From Smallanthus sonchifolius (lineage: Eukaryota; Streptophyta; Magnoliopsida; Asterales; Asteraceae), in NCBI GenBank assembly GCA_023525975.1, contig CM042018.1, forward strand, positions 79,863,001 to 79,927,000: a stretch of 64,000 bases of DNA, read 5' to 3'. The notes under the pieces are model-generated. The model searched no databases. It worked only from the letters and a program-made list of their open reading frames with translations, and was not told the origin of the DNA. A program made the translations under genes and the position numbers. Shown piece by piece: positions 11,414 to 25,700 of the stretch (within the stretch, counting starts at the first letter, position 1; each line of letters begins with the position of its first letter).

Positions 11414-13391
11414 TCAGAAAGAAATCATCCCTAACATTTCTACCAGAGAGTTAAACCGATATGTTGAAAAAGCTTTTGTAAAAATGTCGGTTTTTTGCTC
11501 TAAGGTATCAACGTCGACCACCTTAATTAAACCATTATCAAAGCGACCGCGAATAAAATGTAACCTGATGGCGATATGCTTTGTTTTCGAGTGCTGAATT
11601 GGATTTTTCACGATGCCTAGCACTGCCTTATTATCACAATAAATTGGGGTATCCAAGAGATTAATTCCAAAGTCTATCAGTTGATGCTGTATCCAGATGA
11701 CCTGTGAACAACAGCTTGACGCGGCTGTGTATTCTGCCTCAGCAGTTGAAGTGGACACATTTGTTTGTTTCTTACACTGCCATGAAACAAGTCTCTCCCC
11801 CAAAAATTGGCAACCTCTGATGTAAATTTCATGTCCAAATTACATCCACCATAATCGCTATCAGTATAAGTATAAAAATTAAATTCAGAATCAGAAAGAT
11901 ACCATAAACCGAGATTAACTCGACCCTTAAGATACCGAAAAATTCTTTTAACAGCCGATTCATGGGACTTTTTTGGAACTGCCTGATATCTAGCACACGA
12001 GCAAACTACGAACATAATATCAGGCCTACTTGTAGTCAGATACATCAAGGAGCCAATAATTGAACGATATGCTTTTTGATTAACTGCAACTCCCGATAAA
12101 TCCCAAGTGAGAGGTTCATGTGGAGCAATGGGAGTGGATGCTGCCTTGCAATCATTCATGTTGAATTTTGTCAAAATATCCTTAACATACTTCGCCTGAT
12201 GAATAAGAATTCCAGCATCAGATTGTTCCACCTGCAATCCCAGAAAGAACTGCATTTGACCCATTAAACTCACTTCGAATTTAAGTTTCATAACAGCTTC
12301 AAAATCTTTATAAATAGATTCGTTTGTAGAACCGTAGATGATGTCATCAACGTAGACTTGAACAATCAGCAAATCAGAATCAACATTCTTGAGAAACAAA
12401 GTTTTGTCAATTGTACTACGAACAAAGCCATTAGATGTGAGATGTGAGATGTGTCGATAAGGTCTCATATCAAGCACGAGGTGCTTGATGTAACCCATAC
12501 AATTCTTTATCGAGCTTGTACACCTGGAATGGATGATCAGGATCTTCAAAACCAGGTGGTTGATTAACATAAACTTCTTCTTTTACAACCCCATAAAGAA
12601 ATACATTCTTCACATCCATTTGATAAACTTTATATTCATAAAAGAAGCATAGGCTAGAAAGATATGAATAGCTTCAATTCGGGCAACAGGAGCAAAAACA
12701 TCCTCATAATCCAACCCTTCTTCTTGATAGAATCCTTGTACAACAAGTCGAGCCTTGTTCCGAACAACAATGCCACGATCATCTTTTTTGTTGCGGAAAC
12801 GTCACTTTGTACCGATCGGGTACTTGCCTTCAGGAAGATCAACAAGATGCCACACATTCAACTTCTTAAATTGAAGTAACTCTTCTTGCATCGCTTCAAT
12901 CCAATTTGAATCTTGAAGTGCGATTGTTACATTCTTTGGTTCTTCTTGTGACAAGAAGCATGAATATAGATATACATTAATGTTTCCAGTTTGACTTCTT
13001 GTTTTCACACCTTCTTCAATAGATCCAATAATATTCTCAACCGGATGAGCTGAATCAATTCTGTGAATTAGAATTTCTTCAACCTGAACTGATTCTAGCA
13101 TACTAGTGTCATTTAACTCTGGTAAATGGTCATTTAAAACACTTGAATAGTTTGACTGAGTATCATTCTCAACTTGAACATTAGAAACTTCAAGTTGATC
13201 TTCAGAAACAAATGGTTCATCATTAGTAACAGAACATGTACTTTAGTATCATCATTTGTAGTTGAATTTTCAAGTTGCTCTTCTTGTGTTTGTGTAGATT
13301 TAGTAACATCTTCAGAGTTTTCACTTTGAATCATTACCTTTTGTGGACCAACCAAGAAATTGTTAATAGTCTGATCAGTCCTTATTACTGA
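11414..13391 (-). pseudogene. Element A RT-RNaseH region of pol (downstream of the B insertion)
   Basis: Reading leftwards from the B insertion point: the IN-RT linker (13391-13134), the RT N-terminal part with EAMQEELLQFKKLNVWHLVD (13101-12802), RT with the catalytic YVDD box (VQVYVDDIIYGSTNE, about 12340), the connection region, and RNaseH with STAEAEYTAASSCCSQVIW (about 11750) to the stop at 11414. Several frame changes split it into four or more pieces, so it is dead. It resumes at 26980 on the other side of B. Confidence 0.85.
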
Positions 13392-13396
13392 CTCAT

Positions 13397-13944
13397 TGTA
13401 CGTCCCTCGGGTGTGGCGGATCGTCACATGCAAGTGGGTCTACTAGTCGGACCGGGTGCGGAATACCCGTGACTAGGTGGAGATTCTTACGAAACAGAGT
13501 AAACCGACAAGATAATCACTATAAATGTTCGTCTATTATAAACACTTGAAGGTTACAGAGAGAAGTTCTGAGATTACAAAGTTCTACGTATTTGCTAATC
13601 TGAATGCGTACTTATCTACTGTCAGCCATTCCTATTTATACATGACCTGATGCCTGCGCACTTAGCAAGTGCGTAGGGCAATTTGCTCATGCGTACTTAG
13701 CAAGTACGCAAAGGTATTCTTGCGTACTTACTAAGTGCGTAGGAACTATCTCCTGCGCACATACAAGTGCGCAAAACACTTAGAGAAATCTGCAACAGTC
13801 AATATGTATAAGTAAATACAACTCGATAACTAATACATACAAACACTTACAAACAAAGACAAATACATAAATGAAAGTACTAAACTAAGACTCTATATAT
13901 CCATAATCTATCCAGAGTGTTTGTCACAGGAAAGTGCTTCAACA
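13397..13944 (-). repeat. Element B 3' LTR
   Basis: 548 bp, paired with 26427-26974. On the minus strand the palindrome cluster (13654-13772, core GCGTACTTAGCAAGTACGC and variants) lies directly upstream of TATAAATAG at 13632-13640. Confidence 0.93.
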
Positions 13945-13955
13945 AACTCCCCCTT
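13945..13955 (-). promoter_or_regulatory. Element B polypurine tract
   Basis: The minus strand reads AAGGGGGAGTT directly before the 3' LTR, as in elements A and C. Confidence 0.85.
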
Positions 13956-14190
13956 GACAACAGCTCTGGATCATCTTCGATCTTTAGTCTTCAGTCTTCA
14001 GTCTTCACAGCTATGCATCTTTAGCTTCCATCTTCTTCTTATAGTTAAGGCAGAACTTGATCACCTTGTCATATTTAGAAGCAAGGAATTTCGTCCATTC
14101 GTCCGTATGCATGCAATACCTGTCTGCTAGTGCCTCCAGATCTTTCACAAAGAAGTTAATGAAGCAGACTTCATCAAATACTCTGATTAG

Positions 14191-17176
14191 TTACCTCGGC
14201 ACTAAGCATCCACTTTCTGATCTCACCTTTCCAATCACCACAGCCTCGCCCGTATTTGGATCTACGTACCAGTACCACATATCACCGAGGATATCCTGAG
14301 ATAACTTGCTCAGGGGAATCTTGGTTTCACATAGCACTGGCTTGTATACCAATTTCTTTAACAATTTCTTAGTCACAGGATGTCTTGCTATCTTATCCTT
14401 GACTCTCTTAGGCACTTGAGGCTTGAACATATCAAACTTCCAAGATCTTGCTTCCCGCTGTAGAACCACCCATAAACTCATCGCCACTGCATGATTAGAA
14501 TGACCCAGCAGCTCTCGGTTTGCTAGGTTCACAAGGTCGTATTTGGGTAAGGAGTTGAACGCTTCACTGGTTGGTTTCATGTATTGATCCCCCCAGATCT
14601 TTTGATTGCGAACAACTGCTTATCCTCCTCGAACCTTATAGCCAAGATCATCCCTGTTGCCCCTTGTTTGTCTGTGATAGATGTCTTCTGTCAAACAGAA
14701 GCTGGACCCTTAGATGAAGTAGAAGGCATATCTTTTTCTTTTGGTGCCTCCGGATCCACAGGTGTAGGTTCAACTGGGTAGGCTTCAGTCGAGGCTTCCA
14801 CATTACTAGCATGCTCGACTGAACAGCTGAGCTTCGAAGGATGGAAATTCAAAGATCTCTCCATCTTCTAACTCGTACTCTCCTTCCCCGTCACCCTTGG
14901 GAACTTCTATCACTACATCCTCATCATCTTCATCCCAATCATCACCAGAGTCGATCTCTCCTTCTTCTAGATTAAAGAGAGCATCGATCTGTGCTTCCTT
15001 GGAATAGTCAGGCTCTAAGTATAAGATCTCATCATCAGATAGATCCTTAAGCACATCAGCCGCTGACTTTCCTTTGTCACCACCACCAGAGGTATCACCA
15101 CCCTCTTGATGAGTAGACTCCCCCTGAGCCATTGGAATAGCAGAGAAGAGCATAATTGCTAAAGCTTGGTGCTCACCTCCACTAGGACCGGCTTCGGGAT
15201 CCTTGTCTTTGTCGTCATCCTTAGTCAAGTCAACATGATGAAAAGCCTCATCACCAGTAGTTTTCTCCTTCTCCTTATCTTTCTCCCCCTGAGCATCAAG
15301 CTTCTTGGTCAGATCAGCAATTAGTTTGACCATCAGCTCATGCTCTTTCTGTTGAGTATCAAACCTCAGCTCTAGAGATGACCTGTGACCCAGAATCATT
15401 TCATTTGTCCTGATTAGAAGCTCATTCTGGGCCATGACGTTCTTCTGTCTCTCATCAGTCCCCGTTCTCTGGCTTCTTAGAATCCTAACCTCATCCACCA
15501 ACGAATTAATCTGCGCTTGTTGAGCGTCAGATTCCTCCTTTGAGTTCCGAATAGTTTCTAATAATCCAGCAACTTGGGTTTCCAGAACATCTATCCTTGC
15601 ATCATTAGGATCAGGATGTCTGGATGATGACGCTTCGACATTGTGAATTGGGGAGGAGAAGATGGTGTCGAAGTCAAACCCTTGAATAAAATTCTCCGTA
15701 GTTGAAGGGTTGACTTATCGGTTCGGTGGTTGTTGGGATTGAGGATGTGATGATGGTTGTAGGTGTTATGGAAAGGGTGATGGTGACTGACTCCGTGAGA
15801 ATTGGAGTAGTCACTGCCACCTGGACAGATGTGACAGGGAGGGTCACTATCATAGGAACCTCCTCTGTGATTGAAGTGACTGTCACGTCATGTTGTACCT
15901 GTGGCCTCCTCCTCAATCTTTTGAATAGCTGATGTGAAGGTGGGGTGGAAGCTGAATCAGAACTCGCAGCTGAAACTTGTACTTGCTGCTGAGGACTCAC
16001 CACCACCTCACTAGGAATAGGTTGTTACTGCCTATCCCCCCTGTTCTTATGTATACTTTCACGTCGTTGCCTTTGAATAGCAGCGTCAGAGTCAGAATCT
16101 GGCTCATATTCACTGCTCGAGGACTATCGCTTTCTCTTTGAGGATGACTCAGGAAGGGTGACCTTCGTCGTTCTCCTCGGGTGAACCTGCGATGGTGCAT
16201 CATCGGAATCATAAGAATCAGACTCTGTCTCTTTCGAGTCGGATCCCTCAGCACCATCATGACCTTATTCTTCGTCTCCACCATCCGACGATCCATCTTC
16301 AGTTTCAACTTCCTCCTCTTGTTTTTGTTGTTGTTCATCTGAATGCTCACTCAATTCTGGCTCCGAATCGTGACTATACCATCTCCAGTCACCTGGTGCC
16401 ACGTACGCTTCATTTATAAGGTGGCCAAAGAGTGTTGTGTGCTCAGGCATAGGATCTACACTGCCTGGCTTTAAAAACTGTGCAAACACCCTTTTGTCCA
16501 CCCTTTTAACTTGCAATCTCTCCCCGGTAGCAGGTAGGTTTGGCAACGGATCGTTTATCAGAAGTTGCACAAACCTAGGGTATAACAAGAACCTGAACCT
16601 CTCAGCCGTGTTGATCTGGTCATTAATGGCTTTGAATATGTAGCGTGAGAAGTTGTAGCCCTTATTGAGAGATAAGCCAACCATGGCTGCAGCAAGGTCA
16701 TGACCCATTGCATCCTTTCCAGCTTTTCTTGAGGAGATGCACATGATCATGACGTGGGAAAAATATCTCCATTGGTCAAGCACCCACATTTTCTTATACG
16801 AAGCATAGTCTCCCGCACCGACATATCCTATTCGTTGTCTCCAATAGCCATCCACAAAGTAGTCTGGATAGGCTGTAGGGTCGGTCGAGAGATCTCGGAA
16901 TTGCAGGACCCTTCTAATTGTATCTTCAGAGAAGGCGATGTCATGACCAGCCACGGTAGCCCTTATAACATTGGGGGTTACCGTGCAATCATGCTTCGCA
17001 GTCTCCTAAAATTGCTCCAGATAAGGTCTTGAAACGATCGGGTCAGTTGTAATAGCGTAGATGATTCTTCAACGGTTCAAGAAATCAACTCTCTCTCGAT
17101 ACTTAAGCGCTGCACCCTTCCATTCCGGTTGAGTATTAGCTAACAGATTGAATTCGTTCGTAAACGCCCGAGCCAT
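14191..17176 (-). pseudogene. Element B ORF3 (env-position protein), broken
   Basis: Starts at ATG 17176 (MARAFTNEFN), three bases after a TGTTTTTGTAG acceptor-like tract. The N-terminal domain matches C ORF3 (DFLNR..RIIYAITTDP, TVTPNVIRATVAGHDI) but has two stops near 17070-17010. The conserved block with DQWRYFSHVMIMCISSRKAG and FLLYPRFVQLLINDPLPNLP lies in 16954-16265. Frameshifted acidic and Ser/Thr-rich linkers follow (16006-15674), then a coiled coil (15501-15250, NELLIRTNEMILGHRSSLEL) ending LDAQGE, an acidic segment, and a C-terminal domain (14580-14191) with LGDMWYWYVDPNTGEA. The order matches C ORF3. No membrane or secretion signal is obvious. Function unknown. Confidence 0.7.
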
Positions 17177-19348
17177 AATCTACAAAAACACACAGAAAAC
17201 ATAATCAGAACAACAAGTTTCATTGGAAATGAATAAAGATGACGCAGTATAGCAGTTACTCTTTGAACTGATATTTCAGACTTAGAAATTTTTCCAAGTG
17301 TTGGCCCTGCGTACTTAGCAAGTACGCAGGAATTTCCTCTTGCGTACTTAACAAGTACGCATGAGTTGCTTCTTGCGTACTTGTTAAGTGCGCAGGAAAC
17401 ACACTTGTTCAAATTTTTCAGAAATCAAAAATTCAACAGATGTTCAAACATTGGTTAGATTAGGTCACCACAAGGTCGGAATCAGTTATTACGACCCATG
17501 GAACCAACATCAACACCAAATTACTGCTACATTCTTCCAATTTTGACCTATATGACGACCAGTCGTACCGACGGTCAAATCCAAGCCCAACGGTCAAAAT
17601 CAAAGATTAGACGGACGATTAAGGGTCGATTACTGGTTTTAATTAAGTTTTAATTATCAATTTTTACCCAGACAACCAAACCTATGACTAAAAACTCGAA
17701 TCAAAAACCCTAAGTTTTAAGTCTCTGAATCGGTCCAAAATCATGAATTTTGTGGATGGATTGGCTCAAGATTCTCACCGATTGATTGTTACACGATCAT
17801 GATACTAGAGATGGGACAAGAAATTGGTTAGGAACACTCGAATTTTTGAGGAAAATTGTCGGAGGGAAAATGAACAGGCGTTAAGTTTGAATGAGATAAA
17901 ACTCTGAAATTTTCTAACTCCTGTTTATATACCCAACACCAAAAGGTCTTGCGTACTTGCTAAGTGCGCAAGATTTAATTCCTGCGTACTTACAAGTGCG
18001 CAAGACTTAACTCTTGCGTATTTGTTAAGTACGCAGGGCTTACTTCATGCGCACTTGTCAAGTACGCAGAAACCCTTAAGTGCGCAAACTTTCAACTCAA
18101 ATTATGAAGATTTCAAGTCAAATAACGAACAAGATAAAAAATATTCAATCAAGAGGATTCAAAATCAATTCAGGAAGGTTAAACACAAATTCTTTTGGCT
18201 TTTCTGATTAAGATTGAACTGTTAATAAACTTAAAAACCTTTTTGATCTTTTCTAGATAGATATATACAAGTATACACACAAACTATTTTTTATCAAAGA
18301 CACGAGCAGAGGATCATATCAGGCTAACTTATAGCAAAAAAGATACAATACAAACATCAAAGAATATGGGATCATGTCATGGATTACTATTTATTCATAC
18401 ATAATAAGCACATAAACAAGTAATTCAAGTTGACAATATTATAAGATTTGAAACTATAAGCATCTTTGTATCACGTTCTTGTGTATTAAGGTATTAATTA
18501 TAAGATATACAACGTGTACCCCACTAATATGCTACAATCATGTAAGTTGCACTATATCAAGGCATCTAAGATTTTCCCAATTATTTTCTAAATTTTCAGA
18601 ATGAACTTACATCTATTAGGACAGGAAAAATCAAGCAGAATCCATAGGGATTATCAGGAATCATAAGATTCAGAATCGAGTGATTCATTTGTCTTGGTTT
18701 CATTTGATTTCTTCATTGAAAATCGGTATGATGATTCGGGATAATGAATATGGTGTTTGAATAAGGTAAGGAAATCCAACTTTTATTTGGATTTGATTTC
18801 AATGAATCAGGAGTGATTTAAGGGTGAATACATGCTCAACGGTTGATGTAGAGACATGTCTTGATTCAATCTCTCATTGCATACTTGTGAGTATGGGCAG
18901 TGAGATGAACCGCATTAATTGTGCTAATGACATAACCCGAAACTGATCTCAAAAGAAAATTATTGCCAAAATCTAACATCCTTTATATGATAATGATCTT
19001 TTCTATTCTTTTACGCACACACACTAGCAAGACTTTAGTGATTCAAAGACGCATACAACCTGCTGACAATTTAAATTACTTGTAAATAAGCAGATTAAAA
19101 ACATAATAATTTAAACAATTAAGTAAGCATGACGCAATTATTTCCCATATGAGTAGTATATGACGTTTAGATCATTTCTGATGTACTATCATTTCCTCTT
19201 TTCTCAAGTTAGCTTTGAAATTTTCTCCATTTTCTATTTTTTTTTAATTTTGTAAAATATTTTAAAAACTAAAAGAACTATACAGAAAACTTAAAAGAAA
19301 ATAAAATTTAACTTTCATGAATTGAATTGATTTACGAAAAACAAGTTT
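17177..19348 (-). other. Element B spacer between RNaseH and ORF3
   Basis: Non-coding, about 2.2 kb. In order from RNaseH: the ATGATAGTACATCAG block (19179-19206), GGAATCATAAGATTCAGAATC (18658-18678), GTGTACCCCAC (18514-18524), two palindrome clusters (18088-17949 and 17395-17308) with the same GCGTACTT...AAGTACGC core as the LTR, and an acceptor-like TAG at 17180-17182 before the ORF3 ATG. Minus-strand short ORFs in the clusters are repeat artefacts. Confidence 0.7.
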
Positions 19349-22300
19349 TCACTCAGGATTGAACATTCCTATCAAGTTGACAAGATGCTCAAAACGGGAT
19401 CGATCAAAAGCCTTTGTGAAAAGGTCAGCAAGATTTTCATCTGTGTGAACTTTTACAAGTTCAATTAATTGCTTAGCACAATCACAGATGAAATGATGGC
19501 GAATTTCTATATGTTTAGTTTTGGAATGTTTCACCGGGTTATTTGTGATGGACATGGTGGCATTGTTGTCAATGAATAAAGGAGTTCCAGTGAAGTTTAA
19601 GCCGTAGTCTCTCAATTGATGCTGAATCCACAATATCTGAGAACAACCGCTCGCCGCAGCAATGTATTCTGCTTCACAAGTTGAGATAGAAACCGTTGAC
19701 TGCTTCTTACACTTCCAGGAAACCAGTCTGTCTCCTAAGAATTGACATCCGCCAGAAGTTGACTTTATGTCAAGGTTACAACCGCCATAGTCTGAATCAG
19801 TGTAGGCTTTGAAGTTGAATGACTACTGCTTAGAGTACCAAATACCCAATCGAGGTTTCCCTTTCAAGTATCTGAAAATTCTCTTCACGGCTATCATACG
19901 TGACTCCTTCGGTTGAGACTGAAACCTTGAGCACCAGCGCACAGCAAACATTATATCGGGTCTTGAAGCTGTGAGAAACATAAGTGATTCGATCATCCCA
20001 CGGTACAATCTGCAATCCACATCCTTTCCATCTTTGTCAGGATGCAGACCATGATTGACTGGGATAGGTGTGCCATAAGTACTGCTATCATTCATCTTGT
20101 ATTTTGACAAGATGTCCTGCACATACTTTGTTTGATGTAGATAAATTCCATCCTCTCTTTGACTGACTTGCAGACCAAGGAAGAACGACAATTCACCCAT
20201 GTTACTCATTTCAAACTTGGACTTCATCACCTGTTAGAATTCCCTACACATCCCTTCATTGGTAGAACCAAAAATAATGTCGTCGACGTAGACTTGTACA
20301 AGAAGAATGTCACCTCAAAGTCTCATACCATGCCCGCGGTGCTTGATGAAGACCATAAAGTGCTTTGTCGAGCTTATACACTTTATTGATATTATGCGGA
20401 TCTTCAAAGCCGGGAGGTTAAGTGACATAGACCTCTTCATGAACTTTTCCATATAGGAAAGCACTCTTCATATCAAGTTGATAGACCTTGAAGCCGACAT
20501 ATGTGACATAAGCCAAGAACAGTCGAATGGCCTCAATTCTAGCAACTGGGGCATATACTTCCGTGTAATCCAAGCCCTCTTGTTGATAAAAACCCTGAAC
20601 AACCAATCTTGCATTGTTTTTCACAACCACATGACGATCATCCGTCTTGCATTTGAACACCCATCTGGTTCCAATTGGCTGAAAGCCTTTTGGCAAGTTA
20701 ACCAAATCCAACACGTGCAACTTTAAGAATTGAGACAATTCATCTTGCATCGCCTCAATCCAGCAGTTGTCAGTAAGAGCCTCCTTCACATTCTTTGGCT
20801 CTAACTGGGACACGATTGCAGCATGCAGACATGTTTCCATGACACCAGTGTCAAGTATCTTCGAGTAAAGACTAGTGTTCTCTGCAATGGTTCGATGACT
20901 AGTTTGAACACCGGCATGAGGATCACCAATAATGTTGTCAATTGGATGATTCTTATGCACTCTCGCCTTTGGTACATTCGGTTCCTGAATTTCTGAATCG
21001 AGATTCGTGCTTAACTCCCCCATTTCTTGTGTTCCAGAAGAAGAGGATTCAATGTTAATTGGATCAGCTGGAGCTTCATTTCCTACAGCTGTGTTAGGAT
21101 TAGCTTGAGCGTCATCTCCATTAACATGAATATCTTTACTGTTATCACCATTAAGAGTTCCAGATGCAGATGCAGCATTGGAATCAGGATTTACAATCGG
21201 TACAGTAGCACGAGTAGAGAAACTGGAGTCATCGCCGCCACCCAATAATTCATAAACATTTACGGCGTTAACTGCAGATAGATCAGGAAGATTGAATGAC
21301 TTGAATAGCGCATCATAATCAAAACCCCAAGCTAGACCAGTTGGTTCTGGTGGAATGCTGTGTTTAGTTCAATCCACTTCAAACCATTCCTCGACAGTGC
21401 GATTTCCTATATTGTACACTCTCTTGCATGGCGAGTTGGTAACATATCCTAAAAAGATGCATTCCACCGCTTTTGCATGAAACTTAGACTGGCGGTCTTT
21501 GTACTGTAGCAACAAGGAATAGGGACTACCAAAAGGAACTAGGTAATCAAGATTGGGAAGTCGATTGTTGATCAACTCGTAACAAGTCTTGTTGTGCTTC
21601 TTCACAACCAGAACTATGTTTAAGACGTGACAAGCTGTATTAACTGCTTCTGCCTAGAAAGTGACAGGAAGCTTTACATCCGACAGCATTGCCCTTGCAG
21701 TCTCAATCAATGTTCTGTTCTTTCGTTCTGCAACTCCATTCTGCTGCGGTGTGTACGGGGCGCTGAATTCGTGACGGATCCCCTTCTTGAGACAGAAAAG
21801 TTCCATCAAATTATTCTTGAACTCAGTTCCGTTGTCACCCCTTATTCTTCTAACTTTCAGCTTGCAAAGAGATTCCAAGCTCAGGATCAGGTATTGAAGA
21901 ATATCAGCAGTCTCGTCCTTTGTACCTAAAATATGCACCCAAGAAAAATGTGAGAAATCATCAGTTACAACCAGACAGAACGACTTACCTCCAGTACTCC
22001 TGATACTTATGGGGCCAAACAGATCCATGTGTAATAGCTCCAAAGGGGTATCAATGGAGTTTTGGAGCTTGGGCTTGTGAGACTTCCGCTGCTATTTGCC
22101 CTTTTTACAAGGCATACAGTCATCTGCAGTGGTAAATCTCAGCTTAGGAACCCCGGTTACCAAACCGTTTCGGACAAGATGGTTCATTTTACGATAAGAA
22201 ATATGTCTGAGTTTCCTATGCCACAAGATTGAGTCAAGCTCTGTCGCTTTGGTAAGCAAACAAGTAGTAACTAATGAGGTGGTTGTTGCCACGCTCATAT

Positions 22301-22699
22301 CAATCTGATAGGTGTCGTTTGTCCTTGGCGCTCTCATCAGAATCCAGTCTTCAGGAACTTCAAAACCAGGCTTTAGAATCAAGCATTCATTCTTATCAAA
22401 CATCACCGAGTACTCCTTGTCGCACATTTGGGAGACACTCAGCAGGTTATGCTTCAGCTGCTCGCAAAAGTTAGCAGGTTATGCTTCAGCTGCTCGCAAA
22501 AGTTGACATTGTCAAAACTGACACAACCATTTGATACCACGCCTTGACACGTGATACTGCCGCCTTTCTCTCCAGCAAAGGCCACATAGCCGCCTCTGAA
22601 TGGTTTCACGTCTTGAAGCAAGGCCATGTTTCCTGTCATGTGCCGGGAGCATCCACTATCTACATACCAGCGGTTAGAGATAGTACCCTTCGGACGTCC
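19349..22699 (-). pseudogene. Element B pol (PR-IN-RT-RNaseH), broken
   Basis: Begins after the junction TAG with GRPKGTIS and reads into protease WYVDSGCSRHMTGN (catalytic DSG, about 22650). A 32-bp tandem duplication at 22441-22504 shifts the frame. Next come the pre-integrase HHCC domain (about 22250, ending CMPCKKGK), the integrase core (22043-21654, LDLFGPISIRS, GDNGTEF, NGVAERKNRT), an acidic linker, RT from 21245 (EAMQDELSQF, AFLYGKVHEEVYV), YVDD near 20280, and RNaseH to 19349. About 75-80 bases are missing inside RT near 20313 relative to C, and further stops occur (one at 20229, another just after EEVYVT at about 20420). Not functional. Confidence 0.88.
22441..22504. repeat. 32-bp perfect tandem duplication in element B pol
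   Basis: Two adjacent identical units (22441-22472 and 22473-22504), each starting 'agcaggttatgcttcagc'. The length is not a multiple of three, so it breaks the frame between protease and the pre-integrase domain. It is absent from the homologous place in C. Probably replication slippage after insertion. Confidence 0.9.
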
Positions 22700-22720
22700 C
22701 TACACGAGTCACAAAAATAA

Positions 22721-25700
22721 TTAGTTAGTTTTGGAGACCCAAGCCATAGTGGTATTAGGTCGTCCATCCTTTTCAAAATAAATTACCTCTTTTAACTCAC
22801 AGTCGTGATGACTGTTCGAAATGGATGAATCTTTAAAAGAATTAGGACTAGGAGATTGAGAATTTTTTAATTTGTTAGTCCAGGACCTATTCTGTTTCTT
22901 AACTGGAACAGTAGACTTATGTTCAACAACAGCAGGTGAACTAGTGGAAGCTTCACCTGATTGAACTCCAGTCAGCTGTTCTAGCTTTCTTAACCTCTTA
23001 TTCCTTCTCCTCCTCTGTGGCTTAGACAGTTTCACCACAGGTTTCTCACATGTAGGTATACTACCAGAGGTAGATACACAAGGTGTAGCGGGTTGCTTTC
23101 CCTTCCTTGAAACAAATGGTTTAGCCTCAGAGGTTATCTTTGGCTTTACCATCGGTTTTACTGGTGGTTTCACCACATTTGCTTTTGGACTTTTGGGATG
23201 GTTCACTTGTGGTGACTTAGGGATGACAGCCGGTTGTGAAACAATAGGCCGTTTCCCTTGGTTCTTAGAAGGCAAGTTCACAAAAATGTGACCAACCATA
23301 CCACAGTGAAAACAAGTTCTCTTGTCTGTGTAAGTTCTCCTGTAAGGCTCATTTGATCTGGCATTAGATGACTCAACATGATGAGCAGGAGGAGTTGGTT
23401 TATGAACAAGAGTTTGACCTGATACAGATTGGTTCTTGGGAGTATAGTATTTTTGCAAATTTTCTTTGTAACCAAGCCCAAAGTGAGCTGAAAAAGCCTC
23501 TTTCTTTACTTGATTAAGATTTTTATACCCCCATAAAGCATTACCTTTAATTTATCATTAGATTCAATGATATCGGGTTCAGTTAAAATACAGTTATCAC
23601 TATTAGTGATAATGTTTTTCTTGACCTTTTGTTCACACAACAACTCCTCAGATACTACTCCTTCAGGGCAAGTGTTAACCGACCCATCATCAGAAGCAGT
23701 AAAGAACTCCTCATCAGATGCGGAGTTGGCCTTACTTGAGGAATCATTCCTTTTAGAGGAATCATCCTTTCCTGAGGACTCATCAAGACAAGTTAGATCA
23801 ATGTCTAATAAGCTGTTGATAAACTTCCCGCTAACTGGTGGAGGAATGGCATTAGTACCCAGCCCTAAGCCATTCATTTGCCTCACTACAGATTCTTAGT
23901 GTTCCACCACAAAATGAGAGTTTTTCAACTTCTCATTAGAACATTTCAACTGCAAGATTTCATTTTGCAGCTTGTTAATTTCATTGTTCCTTTTCTCCAA
24001 CCCCTTGTATGCAATATCCAAGTGAAGCTGTTGATCGCTCATTTTCAGAGAATACTCACGTTTTTCCTTATTCAACGTTTCAATTGAATCTTAAAAACAT
24101 TTTTCATTTTCTTTATAACTTAGAGCTGCAATGCGAAGGGGTTTGACCTTGTCTTGAAGCTTGGAATTTTCAAGTTTTAAGCCTAGACATTTAGAACAAG
24201 AAATAACAGAAAAAGGATTAGAATCTACCTCAGTTGATGAACTTGTTGCCTCTCCAATAGCCATGAGAGCAACAGCAGTAGTAGATTCCTCTTGATCAGC
24301 TACATAAGCTTCCTTTTCTTCAGCTTCCTTCTCCTCGGCTTCCTTTTTCTCAGCTTCCATCAACTCCATGATCTCAGCCATGAGACCAACCTGAGTTTGT
24401 GCAATGATGGCATCTTCCAGATGAACACCCCAATCAAAGTTGTTATCCCGTTGAGCTACCAGTGCATTGGACGAACCACCGTGGCTTTGATTGTGGTTTT
24501 TGGTGTTGTTGTAGCCATGGCTGTTTCCTTGGCTAGGTCTGGTGAAACTCGATGCCGGTGCTCTGTCTTTCTGACATTCACGAGCAAAGTGTCCAAAGTT
24601 TAGACACTTATAGCATTTGGCCTTGGATTTTTCAAAACCAACCTTGGCATTAGAATGCCCGCCAATGAACTTTCTTCCTGTTCTATTCAAGAAACGCTTG
24701 GCTCTTCTCTGTATCATGGCTATATTCTATTGAATATCCATGTCCTCCATATCATTAGGATCCACTTGATTGAAGTCTTCTTCTATTGTCTCGGGATCTG
24801 TAAGCTTGCCACCTATGAAGTTCTTATAGGCCAACATACAAGATGAAAATAGTGCTACATGATCTTCGGCTATTTTGGCTATAGCTGATTGGTTAGCTGA
24901 AGTTGTAGCGGGAGGATTTCTTGAGGTATGTTGTTGATGAGATCTAGAACTTGATCCAGCTGCATAGCATGCATGACCACCACAACCATTTGAGTGGTCT
25001 TCTTCAGTAGAGTTTCCAGAGAAAAGGACAATTCCAGAGCCCGAAGATTTGGTTGTAGAACACGTCCCATGATACATAGAAGGGTCTTGTATCTGAGGTC
25101 TTCCTGAGCTCTCCTTCTTTCTTAGGTTCATGTTATGAGCTTGAACCTTTCCAATTGCCTCCTCCACTGTCATTTCATAGAATTTTGGATTCTCTCTCAT
25201 CAGGGTTGTGTACATTTCAAACCTAGGTGGCAAAGCATCCAGAAAATTTTCCACCAACTCTTCATCGGGATACTTGAGATCAAAAGCTTTCAACTCTGTC
25301 TGTAGATGATAGAATCTAGAGATAAGGTCATCTAAAGATTCATTCTCCAGAAATCTGTAGCACTCATACTGCTTCCTGAGAAGATCCCGTTTACTTTTCT
25401 TGATGTCACTATTCCCCTCGAATCTTTTCTGTAACGCCTTCCAAAGATCCTTAGAGTTGTCATATCCTTTGAAACTGTGGAACAATTCCCGAGTCAACGC
25501 CATAGTGATAGAACCGTGAGCCTTCTTCTCTCGATCATAAACTTTCTTTTCTTCTTCATCGAGTTTAGAAATAGGCTTAGGCAGTTCATCATCAAGGTAA
25601 ATGTATGTGGGATGCTTATATCCCTCCAAAATTGGTATCCATAACGAAGAATCGGTATAAGAAATGTAATGCTCAAAGTGTGCCTTCCAGTTAGAATAAT

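Noticed and set aside
13654..13772. GTAC in the B and J cores read as host SPL (SBP-box) binding sites
   Set aside because: The C core lacks GTAC yet has the same layout, so SPL binding cannot explain the pattern as a whole; it remains possible for B, G and J only.
17140..17412. Short ORFs with repeated CVLVKYA-type peptides, also at 54960-55214, 55459-55704 and 57601-57822
   Set aside because: They are translations of the GCGTACTT palindrome arrays in non-coding spacers and LTRs, with no independent coding support.
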